Origin: Halomonas sp.
Lineage (GTDB): Bacteria > Pseudomonadota > Gammaproteobacteria > Pseudomonadales > Halomonadaceae
NCBI GenBank assembly: GCA_007129225.1
Contig: SKVX01000259.1
Location: 1-6,195, forward strand
Direction of reading: 5' to 3'
Length of the DNA: 6,195 nucleotides
Below, piece after piece: positions 1 to 6,195 of the stretch. Position 1 is the stretch's first letter; each line of letters starts with the position of its first letter. The notes beneath the pieces were generated by a model that was not told where the DNA came from, ran no database searches, and worked only from the letters and a program-made list of their open reading frames with translations. The translations under genes were made by a program, and so were the position numbers.

Positions 1-3000
1 CAACCGGCAGGCCGTCCCAGTCGAGGTTCTCGATCCAGCGCAGTTCGTCGATCCGCGCCGCCCGATGCTGGAGGAAGGCGAAGACCATCTCGATGCGCTC
101 GTCACTGATACGCTGTCCCCGGCGCACACGCCGCTCGCCGGTCACGCCACGATGGGTGTGCCGCTGCCCCTGGAAACCGTACAGGCGGTCGATATCCGGC
201 AAGGTGTATAGCCAGTGCCCGCCCAGGTCACGGTCCAGCAGGTCGTGACGCCGCTCGGCAAGCTCTCCGGAAGGCTCCCCAAGTACCCGCAGCTCACCGC
301 TGCCATGGCGGGAACGCCGGCGCTCGCCCTCTTTGAGGAAGATCGCCAGAGGGCGCAGCTGTACGTAGCGTGCTTCGACCGGGGCATCAAGGGGGAAGAA
401 CTGCTCGCCGTCACGACTGTCCAGCTCGACGGTCATCCGGTTCTCCAGCGTATCCCGGGACTCGCCCAGGGCGATCTCGACCTTCCGCCACCGATAGCTG
501 TGATCGTGCAGCGAGCGCTGATTGAAAGCCAGGCCATGCACCGTGCCCCCTTCACCGGCCAGGCGAATCGGCGGTAAGGCCTCGCCGGGGTCGGCGCCGA
601 CCTCGATGGAGCTGGCGGCGCTGGCCATACCGTCGATCAGGAAGTGCCCGCCACGGGCGAGGCCGGCCAGGTCACTGTCCGGCTCGCCGCTCTCGGCGTC
701 GACGAAGTGCGCCCCCAGGGCACTCCAGGCCAGGTCGACCATTCCATCGAGCGATTCGGGGACGGGGGGCGCCGGTTGCGGATCCAGCGCCGCCATCGAC
801 GGGTCCACTATCAGGTCATGCCGCACACTGTGCTCGCCCACCGCCACGAAGAGCGACAATGGATCGCTCTCCAGCATCTCGGGCGGCAGCGTCCAGGTCA
901 GGGGTACTTCACGCCCCTCACCGGGGGCCAGGGAGAGTGACTCGGGCAACCCGTCGAGCGACCAGCCCGAATGGCTGGCGTGGGCCTTCAGGGGCAGCGT
1001 CAGGGATTCCTCTCCCTCATTGCGGACCGTCAGGCGGGCCTCGAGGCGCTGGGCATGGGGCAGGAAGGGTGGGAGGCGAGCGCTCTCACTGTCCAGCTCG
1101 GCAGTGATGGGCGCCGTCTCCGGTGTGTACGGCTGCGCCGGGTCCTCCAGCGTGAGGCTGCTCATGCGACGACTGATGGACGCCCAGAGGTACCACTGCT
1201 CGCCTGCCGGCACGGTCACCGCATAGCGGCGCCGCTCGTCTGTCTCCTCGATCTCGAGCTCATCGCCCTTGGCATTCACGAAGCGGACTCGATCGCCGAG
1301 GCTCCGTGCCTCGACATGCAGGGTACGCGCCTGCTCGGTGACGGGAAGTCGCAGATAGCCCTCTGGATCATCCACGCCGCCCGTCTCTTCATCGATAACC
1401 CCGTCCCTGGGGACCAGGGGCGCCTGCTCGAGATTCCGCACCAGCCCCGCCGCACCCTGATGGTGCCAGGGATCGCCGATGTCCAGCCGGACGCGGTAGG
1501 GTTCCTGCGAGGAGCCATTCCCGACGAGCCTCAACGTATAGTCCCCGGGGGGCAGCCTCCGACTGATGCGCGCGGCCTCCTCAAGGTCGAGGGTACGCAG
1601 TACCTCATTTCCCTGCCAGAACAGCCGGGCCTCGAGGCTCCCTTCTGCCGGCGGCTCGACATCCAGCACCAGGCGGTTCTTGCCGGGCAGATGAAAGTGG
1701 AAATGATCCGCGTCATCCTCGCTGTGGAAATGTCCCTCGACGGATTCGCCCAGCCATAGCGGATTGGCCTCCTCGGGCGTGTCGTTGGGCTCCATCTCCC
1801 TGCCGGGCTGGGGCCGACCTAGCGGCTCGGCCTGGAGACGATAATCGGTATTTTCCCCCTCGATCCGCACCTGGTAACGACCCGGCAGCAGGCGCACCGG
1901 GCTCAAGCGCCGCTGCTGCAGCGGGTCACCGCGGCGAGACTGCCTGCTGTCGAGGAAGGGGCGGCGATCACCATCACGGTAAAGGGCCAGGCGCTCGAGA
2001 GGATCGCCCTCCGCCAGGAATTCCCAGACCTGGGTCTCACCTCCGACCAGCAACTCGAACCAGCCGGTATCGCCGCCTTCGAGCCGGCCCTGGCGGACGA
2101 CACCGGGTCTCAGCACCGCGGCCCAGTCACGCTGGTCATTGGGTTCGCTCACCCAACCGTCCCGATCCGGCAGCTCCGCCTCGCTCAGCCGCACCTCGGT
2201 AGGCACAGGGTCATCGGCACGCCGCGACAATCTCAATTGCAGCAGGTAGTCGCCAGCGGTAAGTTGCATCTGAGCGAACAGCGCCTCGGCAGGCCCCTCT
2301 CGGCACACCGGGTCGCGGTCGTCATGGCGACTGAGACAGACATCGATATCGCGGTCAGTATCGCCAATCACGTCCAGGGTCTGGCCGGGCGCTGACTCAT
2401 CCAGGCTGAAGGCCAGGTAATGGCGCTGGCGGGGAATCAGATCCAGCGTCACGGCTTCGCCAAGGGCAAACCACAGAGCCTCTTCTTCCGAGGTGGCCAC
2501 GGCCTCTGGTTCCGCCTCCATCGTCTCCGGATCATCGTCTCGCGGCGTGGGACGCTGGCCGTCCTCCTCCAGCTCCAGCCCCACGCGCCCTATGGCGTCC
2601 CCCTGCGGGTTACGCAGGTGCAGGCGCCCTCCTCCGGCGAGATCCAGGCGACCCCACTGGTGCTGTACGGGCGAGTCGGCCTGCACCTCGGCAAGTCGTT
2701 CGCCGGCATCGTTCTCGATCCACGCCTCCAGCGACACGCCCAGCTCGCCGAGCAGATCGAGTCGCCACAGATATTCGGCCGCCTCATCCTCCGGCACCAG
2801 GGGGATGGCGTGTTCGGCGACATCAAGGTGGAAGAACCGGAGCCGACCCGGTGTCACCTCGAGATCGTCGGCCTCGTCGGTGCCCGCCCGACCGCTGACC
2901 CGCAGGCGTCCCGCCTCGCTCAGGGTCAACTGGTACTCGCCCCCGGCCCCCTCGGGGAGGAAGCTCACAAGATGCTCCCCTGGCGGGACGATCAATTGCT

Positions 3001-3403
3001 GGCGATGCCGCCTCGGCTGGTCGGCGCTGATGCCGAGACTGAGTAACTCCGTCGCCTCGTCGGTACTCTCCTCGGGCTCTGCGGCACCAAACTCGGCCAC
3101 CCCGCTCGGCTCCGGCTCTTCCTCGGCGGGCCAGAAAAAACGTGCCTCGATACCGTCCGGCGTATCACCCTGCAGCTCGAGTTGCCAGAGACGGTCCGTT
3201 TCGGCATCGTCCAGCACCCAGCGGAACATGTCGCGATCATCGCTCGACACCTCGCCCACCAGGCGGGCTTCGCCACGGAACGATTGCGCCTGCTCGGGGG
3301 TATCGTTGGGCTCCTGCTCGAAGACCATCCTGGGGAAGGCTTCCGTGCCATCCACCATCAATAGTGTCAGCAGGCAGGTGGTAGTTGCCGCAATCTTTTT
3401 CAC
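1..3403 (-). CDS. Giant exported multidomain protein with PPC-type, NEW3-like and discoidin-like modules (3' end beyond window)
   Basis: The reading frame runs 1134 codons without a stop and leaves the left edge, so the C-terminus is missing. The start is GTG with GAGGGGG five bases upstream; the next in-frame ATG (codon 16) would remove most of the signal peptide. Residues 1-22 form a signal peptide (MKKI, then a hydrophobic LLTLLMV core, likely cleavage after TEA), so the product is exported. Modules seen in order: a PPC-type module at about 29-162 opening with EQEPNDTPEQAQ; an unassigned beta region at 165-280; PPC-like at 310-393; PPC at 419-526 (SEPND); PPC at 537-641 (MEPNDTPEEAN). Several end in a 'PGxY' strand typical of PPC folds. 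Residues 782-856 resemble a NEW3-type Ig domain (VRNEGEESLTLPL, then GW, then LAPGEGREVPL). Residues 916-1044 resemble an F5/8-type discoidin fold (LIDG, then YVQLRPL, then LRVLGEP), with a second apparent copy from 1056. Acidic linkers lie at 92-117 and 281-309. No protease or other catalytic motif is visible. Exact function is unknown; surface or periplasmic binding or scaffolding is an inference. That it is one exported coding region is nearly certain; the NEW3 and discoidin calls are tentative. Confidence 0.93.
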   Translation of the reverse strand, partial: MKKIAATTTCLLTLLMVDGTEAFPRMVFEQEPNDTPEQAQSFRGEARLVGEVSSDDRDMFRWVLDDAETDRLWQLELQGDTPDGIEARFFWPAEEEPEPSGVAEFGAAEPEESTDEATELLSLGISADQPRRHRQQLIVPPGEHLVSFLPEGAGGEYQLTLSEAGRLRVSGRAGTDEADDLEVTPGRLRFFHLDVAEHAIPLVPEDEAAEYLWRLDLLGELGVSLEAWIENDAGERLAEVQADSPVQHQWGRLDLAGGGRLHLRNPQGDAIGRVGLELEEDGQRPTPRDDDPETMEAEPEAVATSEEEALWFALGEAVTLDLIPRQRHYLAFSLDESAPGQTLDVIGDTDRDIDVCLSRHDDRDPVCREGPAEALFAQMQLTAGDYLLQLRLSRRADDPVPTEVRLSEAELPDRDGWVSEPNDQRDWAAVLRPGVVRQGRLEGGDTGWFELLVGGETQVWEFLAEGDPLERLALYRDGDRRPFLDSRQSRRGDPLQQRRLSPVRLLPGRYQVRIEGENTDYRLQAEPLGRPQPGREMEPNDTPEEANPLWLGESVEGHFHSEDDADHFHFHLPGKNRLVLDVEPPAEGSLEARLFWQGNEVLRTLDLEEAARISRRLPPGDYTLRLVGNGSSQEPYRVRLDIGDPWHHQGAAGLVRNLEQAPLVPRDGVIDEETGGVDDPEGYLRLPVTEQARTLHVEARSLGDRVRFVNAKGDELEIEETDERRRYAVTVPAGEQWYLWASISRRMSSLTLEDPAQPYTPETAPITAELDSESARLPPFLPHAQRLEARLTVRNEGEESLTLPLKAHASHSGWSLDGLPESLSLAPGEGREVPLTWTLPPEMLESDPLSLFVAVGEHSVRHDLIVDPSMAALDPQPAPPVPESLDGMVDLAWSALGAHFVDAESGEPDSDLAGLARGGHFLIDGMASAASSIEVGADPGEALPPIRLAGEGGTVHGLAFNQRSLHDHSYRWRKVEIALGESRDTLENRMTVELDSRDGEQFFPLDAPVEARYVQLRPLAIFLKEGERRRSRHGSGELRVLGEPSGELAERRHDLLDRDLGGHWLYTLPDIDRLYGFQGQRHTHRGVTGERRVRRGQRISDERIEMVFAFLQHRAARIDELRWIENLDWDGLPV

Positions 3404-3408
3404 TGACG

Positions 3409-3415
3409 CCCCCTC
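3409..3415 (-). promoter_or_regulatory. Ribosome binding site for the GTG start of the giant gene
   Basis: GAGGGGG on the minus strand lies five bases before the GTG at 3401-3403; its GAGG core is eight bases away. It is the main reason for choosing the GTG over the in-frame ATG at codon 16, which has no comparable site and would leave no usable signal peptide. Confidence 0.75.
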
Positions 3416-3425
3416 GTACCTTTTT

Positions 3426-3453
3426 ATTATCGACGCCCCACTTGCCGTGCCAG
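3426..3453 (-). promoter_or_regulatory. Candidate sigma-70-type promoter for the giant PPC gene
   Basis: Read on the minus strand, CTGGCA (3448-3453) and GATAAT (3426-3431) are separated by 16 bases. They match the TTGACA and TATAAT consensus at 4 of 6 and 5 of 6 positions. Transcription would begin about 15-17 bases before the GTG, leaving a short leader with just room for the ribosome binding site. The location in the only sizeable gap supports it, but hexamers of this quality occur by chance. A second AT-rich stretch at 3480-3525 could hold a promoter instead. Confidence 0.35.
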
Positions 3454-3532
3454 GGATGAATAAGATCGGCGCCTTTCAGGTTTCATATTTGTAATGCATA
3501 TTGTCTTATCGTTACTAATCACACAGCCTAGA

Positions 3533-3551
3533 ACAGCCAGGACCAGGCTGT
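3533..3551. repeat. Short inverted repeat in the intergenic gap
   Basis: ACAGCC and GGCTGT form a perfect 6-base-pair stem around a 7-base loop. A further ACAGCCT at 3523-3529 could pair with the same right arm as an alternative hairpin. A second weak hairpin, CCCGT with ACGGG, lies at 3553-3570. None is followed by a T-run in the minus direction, so a classical intrinsic terminator is doubtful. They may be an attenuating or operator-like element, or chance. Confidence 0.3.
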
Positions 3552-3634
3552 ACCCGTTCATATAGACGGGAAGGGCATCAAGGCGGTACAAGATGGCAAG
3601 AGCGGGCCCGGCTAAGGCTCCGCCCCCATCGCCA

Positions 3635-5473
3635 TCAGAATGCGTCCAGGGCCGCCTCGGCAACGGGACTGAAGTCCGGGTCGCCGTGATCCCGGACGCG
3701 TCTCAGGAAGGCTATCCAGTCAGCCTCTGCCAGAGGCTCGCGTGACAGCCAGCCAGGCCGTGCCGTCATGATGTCGGCCAACGCCGACGGCGGGAATGGA
3801 GCTTGCCAGCCGCTGTCGGCATCGAAGATGATCGGCTCGAGAATGCCGATAAGCCCGTTCACGGTGTTGTACTCGAGGTTGGCCAGGGCTCCGCCACCCC
3901 GGTTGCGCAGGAAGTGGTCGCCGATATGGGCAAAGTCGGCCACCGGGTTGACGAGGATCCGTCCCATTTCCTGGGAAGCCAGCTCACGTGCCATCGAGCG
4001 CTCCAGGCCACGAGTCTGGCCAGAAGTCATCAGCACCCCCACCGCCGGGTTGACGGCCCAGCTGTCGCGATGCTCATCGATGGATTCGACGATGGTGTCG
4101 ACGACAAGGGGCGCATGAGTTGCCGAGCGCATCAGCGGCTGCAACAGCCGTTCGGGGAGTTCGGCATGGGCGGCAGATTCCGCGGCCCAGAGCAGGGCCA
4201 CTGCCCGGCGGCTGAAAAAGGCGGGGTCCGATTCGGCCAGCCGCGCCGGTGACAATTGCAATGATGAGGTCGCCTGGCGCATCACCAGTTCGGAGGTGTC
4301 GTGTCGCTCCAGGGTATCGAAGACTGGGCCAAGGGTCATGGCTGGGGATGTCTGTGGATGACGCTGCTGGTACCTGACCAGACGTTGTAGGCCGACCAAT
4401 CGATGGTCGTCACTCGGACCCTGCTCGACCAGTGTCGTCATGGCTTCGATATAGCTGCGCCTGGCCACTTCGGCCATGGGAGACGTGCCGGGGCCGGCAG
4501 CGCCGGCGGCAAGTTCTCCGGAGAGGTTTTCCATTAGGGCAGCCAGCTGTGCCGACTCCTTTTGGGCTATCTCGTCCCGCAGCTCGTCAAGTAACCGCGC
4601 AAAGACAGGCTCCGGCCCCAGCGGCCCTCTGGCGAAGCGCTCGAACAGTTCGCCCCGCCTGCCCGGGAAATCATCGACCTCAAGAGCGACGTCCAGAGCG
4701 TCACCAGTCCCGATGCCAGCCAGTGCCGCCTGAACGTCAGCCAGATTCTCCCTGGCCAGGCCAGCATGTTCACTCACATACTCCAGCCACGTGGCCTCAT
4801 CGACAAAATCGAACTCGGCCATTCGCGGAAGGAAGAAGCGGGTGGCCGTCTCGTCGTGCTCGTCATGAAAGAGTGCCTCGGCGAGGGAATGGAGTACCGT
4901 TTCGGGCAGCGCCTCGGTCGCCATCAAGCGGGCGGCATGGATACCATCCTCATCCACCAGGGCCAGCAGATCCGCCTGCAGGGTGGCCTCGTCGACGCCC
5001 AGCTCGACGGCACCGGTAACAAGGCGTCGATAGGTAGACGAATGCTGGCTGAAAGCAGGGCTCAGGATTGCCTGTCGCAGCAGTGCCTCGGCCTCCGGTG
5101 CCTGCAACTCGAAGAGTGTCTTCAGGGCCGCCAGCCGCAGTTGGTCGACCTGTCGCGATGCCAGGCCTTCGGTGTCGCCCCGTTCAAGCACATAGCGCAC
5201 CGCATCTCGGGCCGGCAGTCCATCGACACCCATCTCGCCCAGTCGCTCGAGTCCCATGAGGCGCTGTACCAGTGAAGGCGCCACTAGCACCTCGGCATGC
5301 TCCATGGCCGACTTGCCCCGGTGGCTGGCATCCTGCTGGTGCTCCGGCAGCGGCTGTCTCGCCATGGCATCGGGGTCCGGTGGCCCGGCGGCCGACAGGG
5401 AAGCGGAAGTCGCCAGGCCCAGCAGCAGCGTCAAAAGCAGAGGCTTGGTGATAGCATCGATACGTTCTGTCAT
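3635..5473 (-). CDS. Exported helical HEAT-like repeat protein of unknown function, 612 aa
   Basis: This is a complete frame from ATG at 5473 to TGA at 3635-3637. The ATG overlaps the stop of the VWA gene as ATGA, and GGAG (5482-5485) lies eight bases upstream inside that gene, which fixes the start. Residues 1-28 look like a Sec signal peptide: Lys10, a Leu-rich core (LLLTLLLGL), then SLSA before AGPPD. The mature protein is acidic, has no cysteine and appears almost wholly alpha-helical. Residues 64-137 look like paired helices of HEAT/ARM type (SLVQRLMGLERLGEMG, then QLRLAALKTLFEL, then AEALLRQAIL), and similar helix pairs seem to continue to about residue 500. A less repetitive C-terminal part (505-612) includes a Gly-rich RNRGGGAL stretch and Trp-containing helices. 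I do not recognise a named family or any catalytic motif. Position and coupling suggest it works with the VWA protein, perhaps as a periplasmic scaffold; that is inference. Confidence 0.93.
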   Translation of the reverse strand: MTERIDAITKPLLLTLLLGLATSASLSAAGPPDPDAMARQPLPEHQQDASHRGKSAMEHAEVLVAPSLVQRLMGLERLGEMGVDGLPARDAVRYVLERGDTEGLASRQVDQLRLAALKTLFELQAPEAEALLRQAILSPAFSQHSSTYRRLVTGAVELGVDEATLQADLLALVDEDGIHAARLMATEALPETVLHSLAEALFHDEHDETATRFFLPRMAEFDFVDEATWLEYVSEHAGLARENLADVQAALAGIGTGDALDVALEVDDFPGRRGELFERFARGPLGPEPVFARLLDELRDEIAQKESAQLAALMENLSGELAAGAAGPGTSPMAEVARRSYIEAMTTLVEQGPSDDHRLVGLQRLVRYQQRHPQTSPAMTLGPVFDTLERHDTSELVMRQATSSLQLSPARLAESDPAFFSRRAVALLWAAESAAHAELPERLLQPLMRSATHAPLVVDTIVESIDEHRDSWAVNPAVGVLMTSGQTRGLERSMARELASQEMGRILVNPVADFAHIGDHFLRNRGGGALANLEYNTVNGLIGILEPIIFDADSGWQAPFPPSALADIMTARPGWLSREPLAEADWIAFLRRVRDHGDPDFSPVAEAALDAF

Positions 5474-5485
5474 GGGGATGGCTCC
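5470..5485 (-). promoter_or_regulatory. ATGA stop-start overlap with internal ribosome binding site
   Basis: The VWA stop TGA (5470-5472) and the ATG of the helical-repeat gene (5471-5473) share bases as ATGA. A GGAG at 5482-5485 sits eight bases before the ATG, inside the VWA coding region. This arrangement normally means translational coupling within one transcript and supports a joint function for the two products. Confidence 0.85.
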
Positions 5486-6195
5486 GAGAGGGCATCGCTC
5501 AGGCGAATCTCCTTGGCCTGCCGCGGCGCAATGCTGAATGTGTGATGGCGTTCGCCCTCCTGGGCCTCCACCTCCAAGGTGTACTCCCCGACATCGAGCT
5601 CAATGGTCTCGCCATCGACGCGCCCCTGCGCCAGCGTGTCGCCGCTGGCATCCACTACCCGCCACGTGGCGGCCAGGGCACTGGCCAGGCCCTCGACAAG
5701 CTCGTCGCCGTCATGGCTGTCGAAGTACTCGCCGCCACCCAGCTCGGCGAAACGCTCGAACTCGGCCTGCAGGCCGATCTCGTCGATATGGAAGCCGACG
5801 ATATTGAGGCGGACATCGATGCCCTCATCAATCAGGTCGGCCACCGACTGCTCCAGGTCCCCCTCGCAGGTCTCCTCGCCGTCGGTCAGCATCACCACCA
5901 ACCGGCCCTGCCCCTCGTAGGCAGAGAGGTCATCGAGAACGGCATCCAGTGAGTCGGCCAGAGGGGTGCGCGCCAGATTGATGGCCTGGATTCCCTCGAC
6001 GGCACGCCGCACCTGCGCATGGTTGTCATCGCCGGGAGCCACCAGCAACTCGGTGGCACAGCTGTGTGGCTCGGTATGGCCGAAGGCGCGTAGCGCCACC
6101 GGAACACTCTGGGGAATGCGCTCGTCGAGCACCTGCTGCACGATACGACGGGCCACCTCGATGCGCCGCCCGCCCTCCATCTGGCGCAGCATGGA
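5470..6195 (-). CDS. VWA domain protein (5' end beyond window), Ca-activated chloride channel (YfbK)-like VWA type
   Basis: The last 241 residues plus the TGA stop are present; the frame enters from the right edge. Counting the first visible Ser as 1, Ser1-Met2 fit the end of the DxSGSM metal-ion-dependent adhesion site (MIDAS) motif, whose first Asp lies outside. The other MIDAS parts are visible: Thr77 in ARTPLADSL and Asp105 in MLTDGEETC, so divalent-metal binding is likely. Cys46 (HSCATELL) and Cys110 (EETC) sit where related exported VWA proteins carry cysteines and could form a disulfide. The fold runs to about residue 173. It is followed by a small beta domain (178-232; WRVVDASGDTL, then LDVGEYTLEVEA) like the transthyretin- or PEGA-like tails that often follow this VWA class. 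The 'chloride channel' name is a database label for the family and says little about activity. The gene overlaps the next one by four bases. Export is inferred from the family and neighbours, as the N-terminus is not visible. Confidence 0.92.
   Translation of the reverse strand, partial: SMLRQMEGGRRIEVARRIVQQVLDERIPQSVPVALRAFGHTEPHSCATELLVAPGDDNHAQVRRAVEGIQAINLARTPLADSLDAVLDDLSAYEGQGRLVVMLTDGEETCEGDLEQSVADLIDEGIDVRLNIVGFHIDEIGLQAEFERFAELGGGEYFDSHDGDELVEGLASALAATWRVVDASGDTLAQGRVDGETIELDVGEYTLEVEAQEGERHHTFSIAPRQAKEIRLSDALSEPSP

Larger units (their letters stand above)
3404..3634. other. Intergenic region between the helical-repeat gene and the giant PPC gene
   Basis: These 231 bases are clearly richer in A and T than the flanking genes, mainly at 3418-3430 and 3480-3525. 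They hold a promoter candidate close to the GTG start, two short hairpins and no convincing gene. A 44-codon frame on the minus strand (3561-3427) has no ribosome binding site. No strong U-tailed terminator follows the upstream gene, so read-through from the upstream pair into the giant gene is possible as well as independent transcription. Confidence 0.7.

Noticed and set aside
971..1759. 262-codon open frame on the plus strand
   Set aside because: It lies wholly antisense to the giant gene, whose frame has a signal peptide and recognisable domains. The plus-strand product has no domain logic, and long antisense frames are expected at this GC.
2493..3494. 333-codon plus-strand frame running into the intergenic gap
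   Set aside because: Its product is dominated by Ser, Arg and Pro, typical of a wrong-frame translation of GC-rich DNA, and it is antisense to the N-terminal modules of the giant gene.
3600..3634. GC-rich inverted repeat just after the stop of the helical-repeat gene as a terminator
   Set aside because: The stem is about six pairs with a wobble and a long loop, and no T-run follows in the minus direction.
3427..3663. 78-codon minus-strand frame across the gap, with an inner ATG at 3561 giving 44 residues and a hydrophobic YSLVLAVLGC stretch
   Set aside because: The longer form begins inside the helical-repeat gene and neither start has a ribosome binding site. The hydrophobic stretch is short, the lipobox resemblance is weak, and the frame ends inside the promoter candidate.
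4432..5019. 195-codon plus-strand frame
   Set aside because: It is Arg- and Pro-rich and antisense to the helical-repeat gene, which has a coupled start and a signal peptide.
1..6195. tRNA, rRNA, CRISPR array, insertion sequence or phage-type genes
   Set aside because: No cloverleaf-like segment, regularly spaced direct repeat, terminal inverted repeat pair or transposase/integrase-like frame was seen; nearly all of the window is occupied by three coherent coding frames.

Overview
The window is one strand of a high-GC proteobacterial chromosome. All supported genes lie on the minus strand, so the biological order runs from the right edge to the left. The proteins are strongly acidic, rich in Asp and Glu and poor in Lys. 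With the high GC this suggests a moderately halophilic gammaproteobacterium of the Halomonas type; that is an inference from composition and style, not from a marker gene.

Layout in transcription order. (1) 6195-5470 is the 3' part of a gene for a von Willebrand factor A (VWA) domain protein. Its first visible residues, Ser-Met, look like the end of the DxSGSM metal-site motif, so the 5' end lies just outside the window. (2) 5473-3635 encodes a 612-residue protein with a signal peptide and an all-helical, HEAT-like body of unknown function. Its start overlaps the VWA stop by 4 bases (ATGA), so the two genes are almost certainly co-transcribed and translationally coupled. (3) 3634-3404 is a 231-base, locally AT-rich gap with a possible promoter and weak hairpins. 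(4) 3403-1 is the 5' part of a very large gene, at least 1134 codons and open at the left edge. It encodes an exported multidomain beta-sandwich protein: a signal peptide, several pre-peptidase C-terminal (PPC) type modules with EPND signatures, a NEW3-like Ig domain and two apparent discoidin-like domains, the second cut by the edge.

Taken together this reads as a small locus of exported proteins: a VWA protein probably able to bind a divalent metal, a helical repeat protein and a giant modular beta protein. No enzyme active site, transposase, phage gene, RNA gene, CRISPR array or insertion sequence is visible. The function of the locus cannot be read from the sequence. A surface or periplasmic adhesion, binding or scaffold role fits the domains best, but it is an inference. 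Long open frames on the plus strand (for example 971-1759 and 2493-3494) are high-GC shadows of the minus-strand genes.
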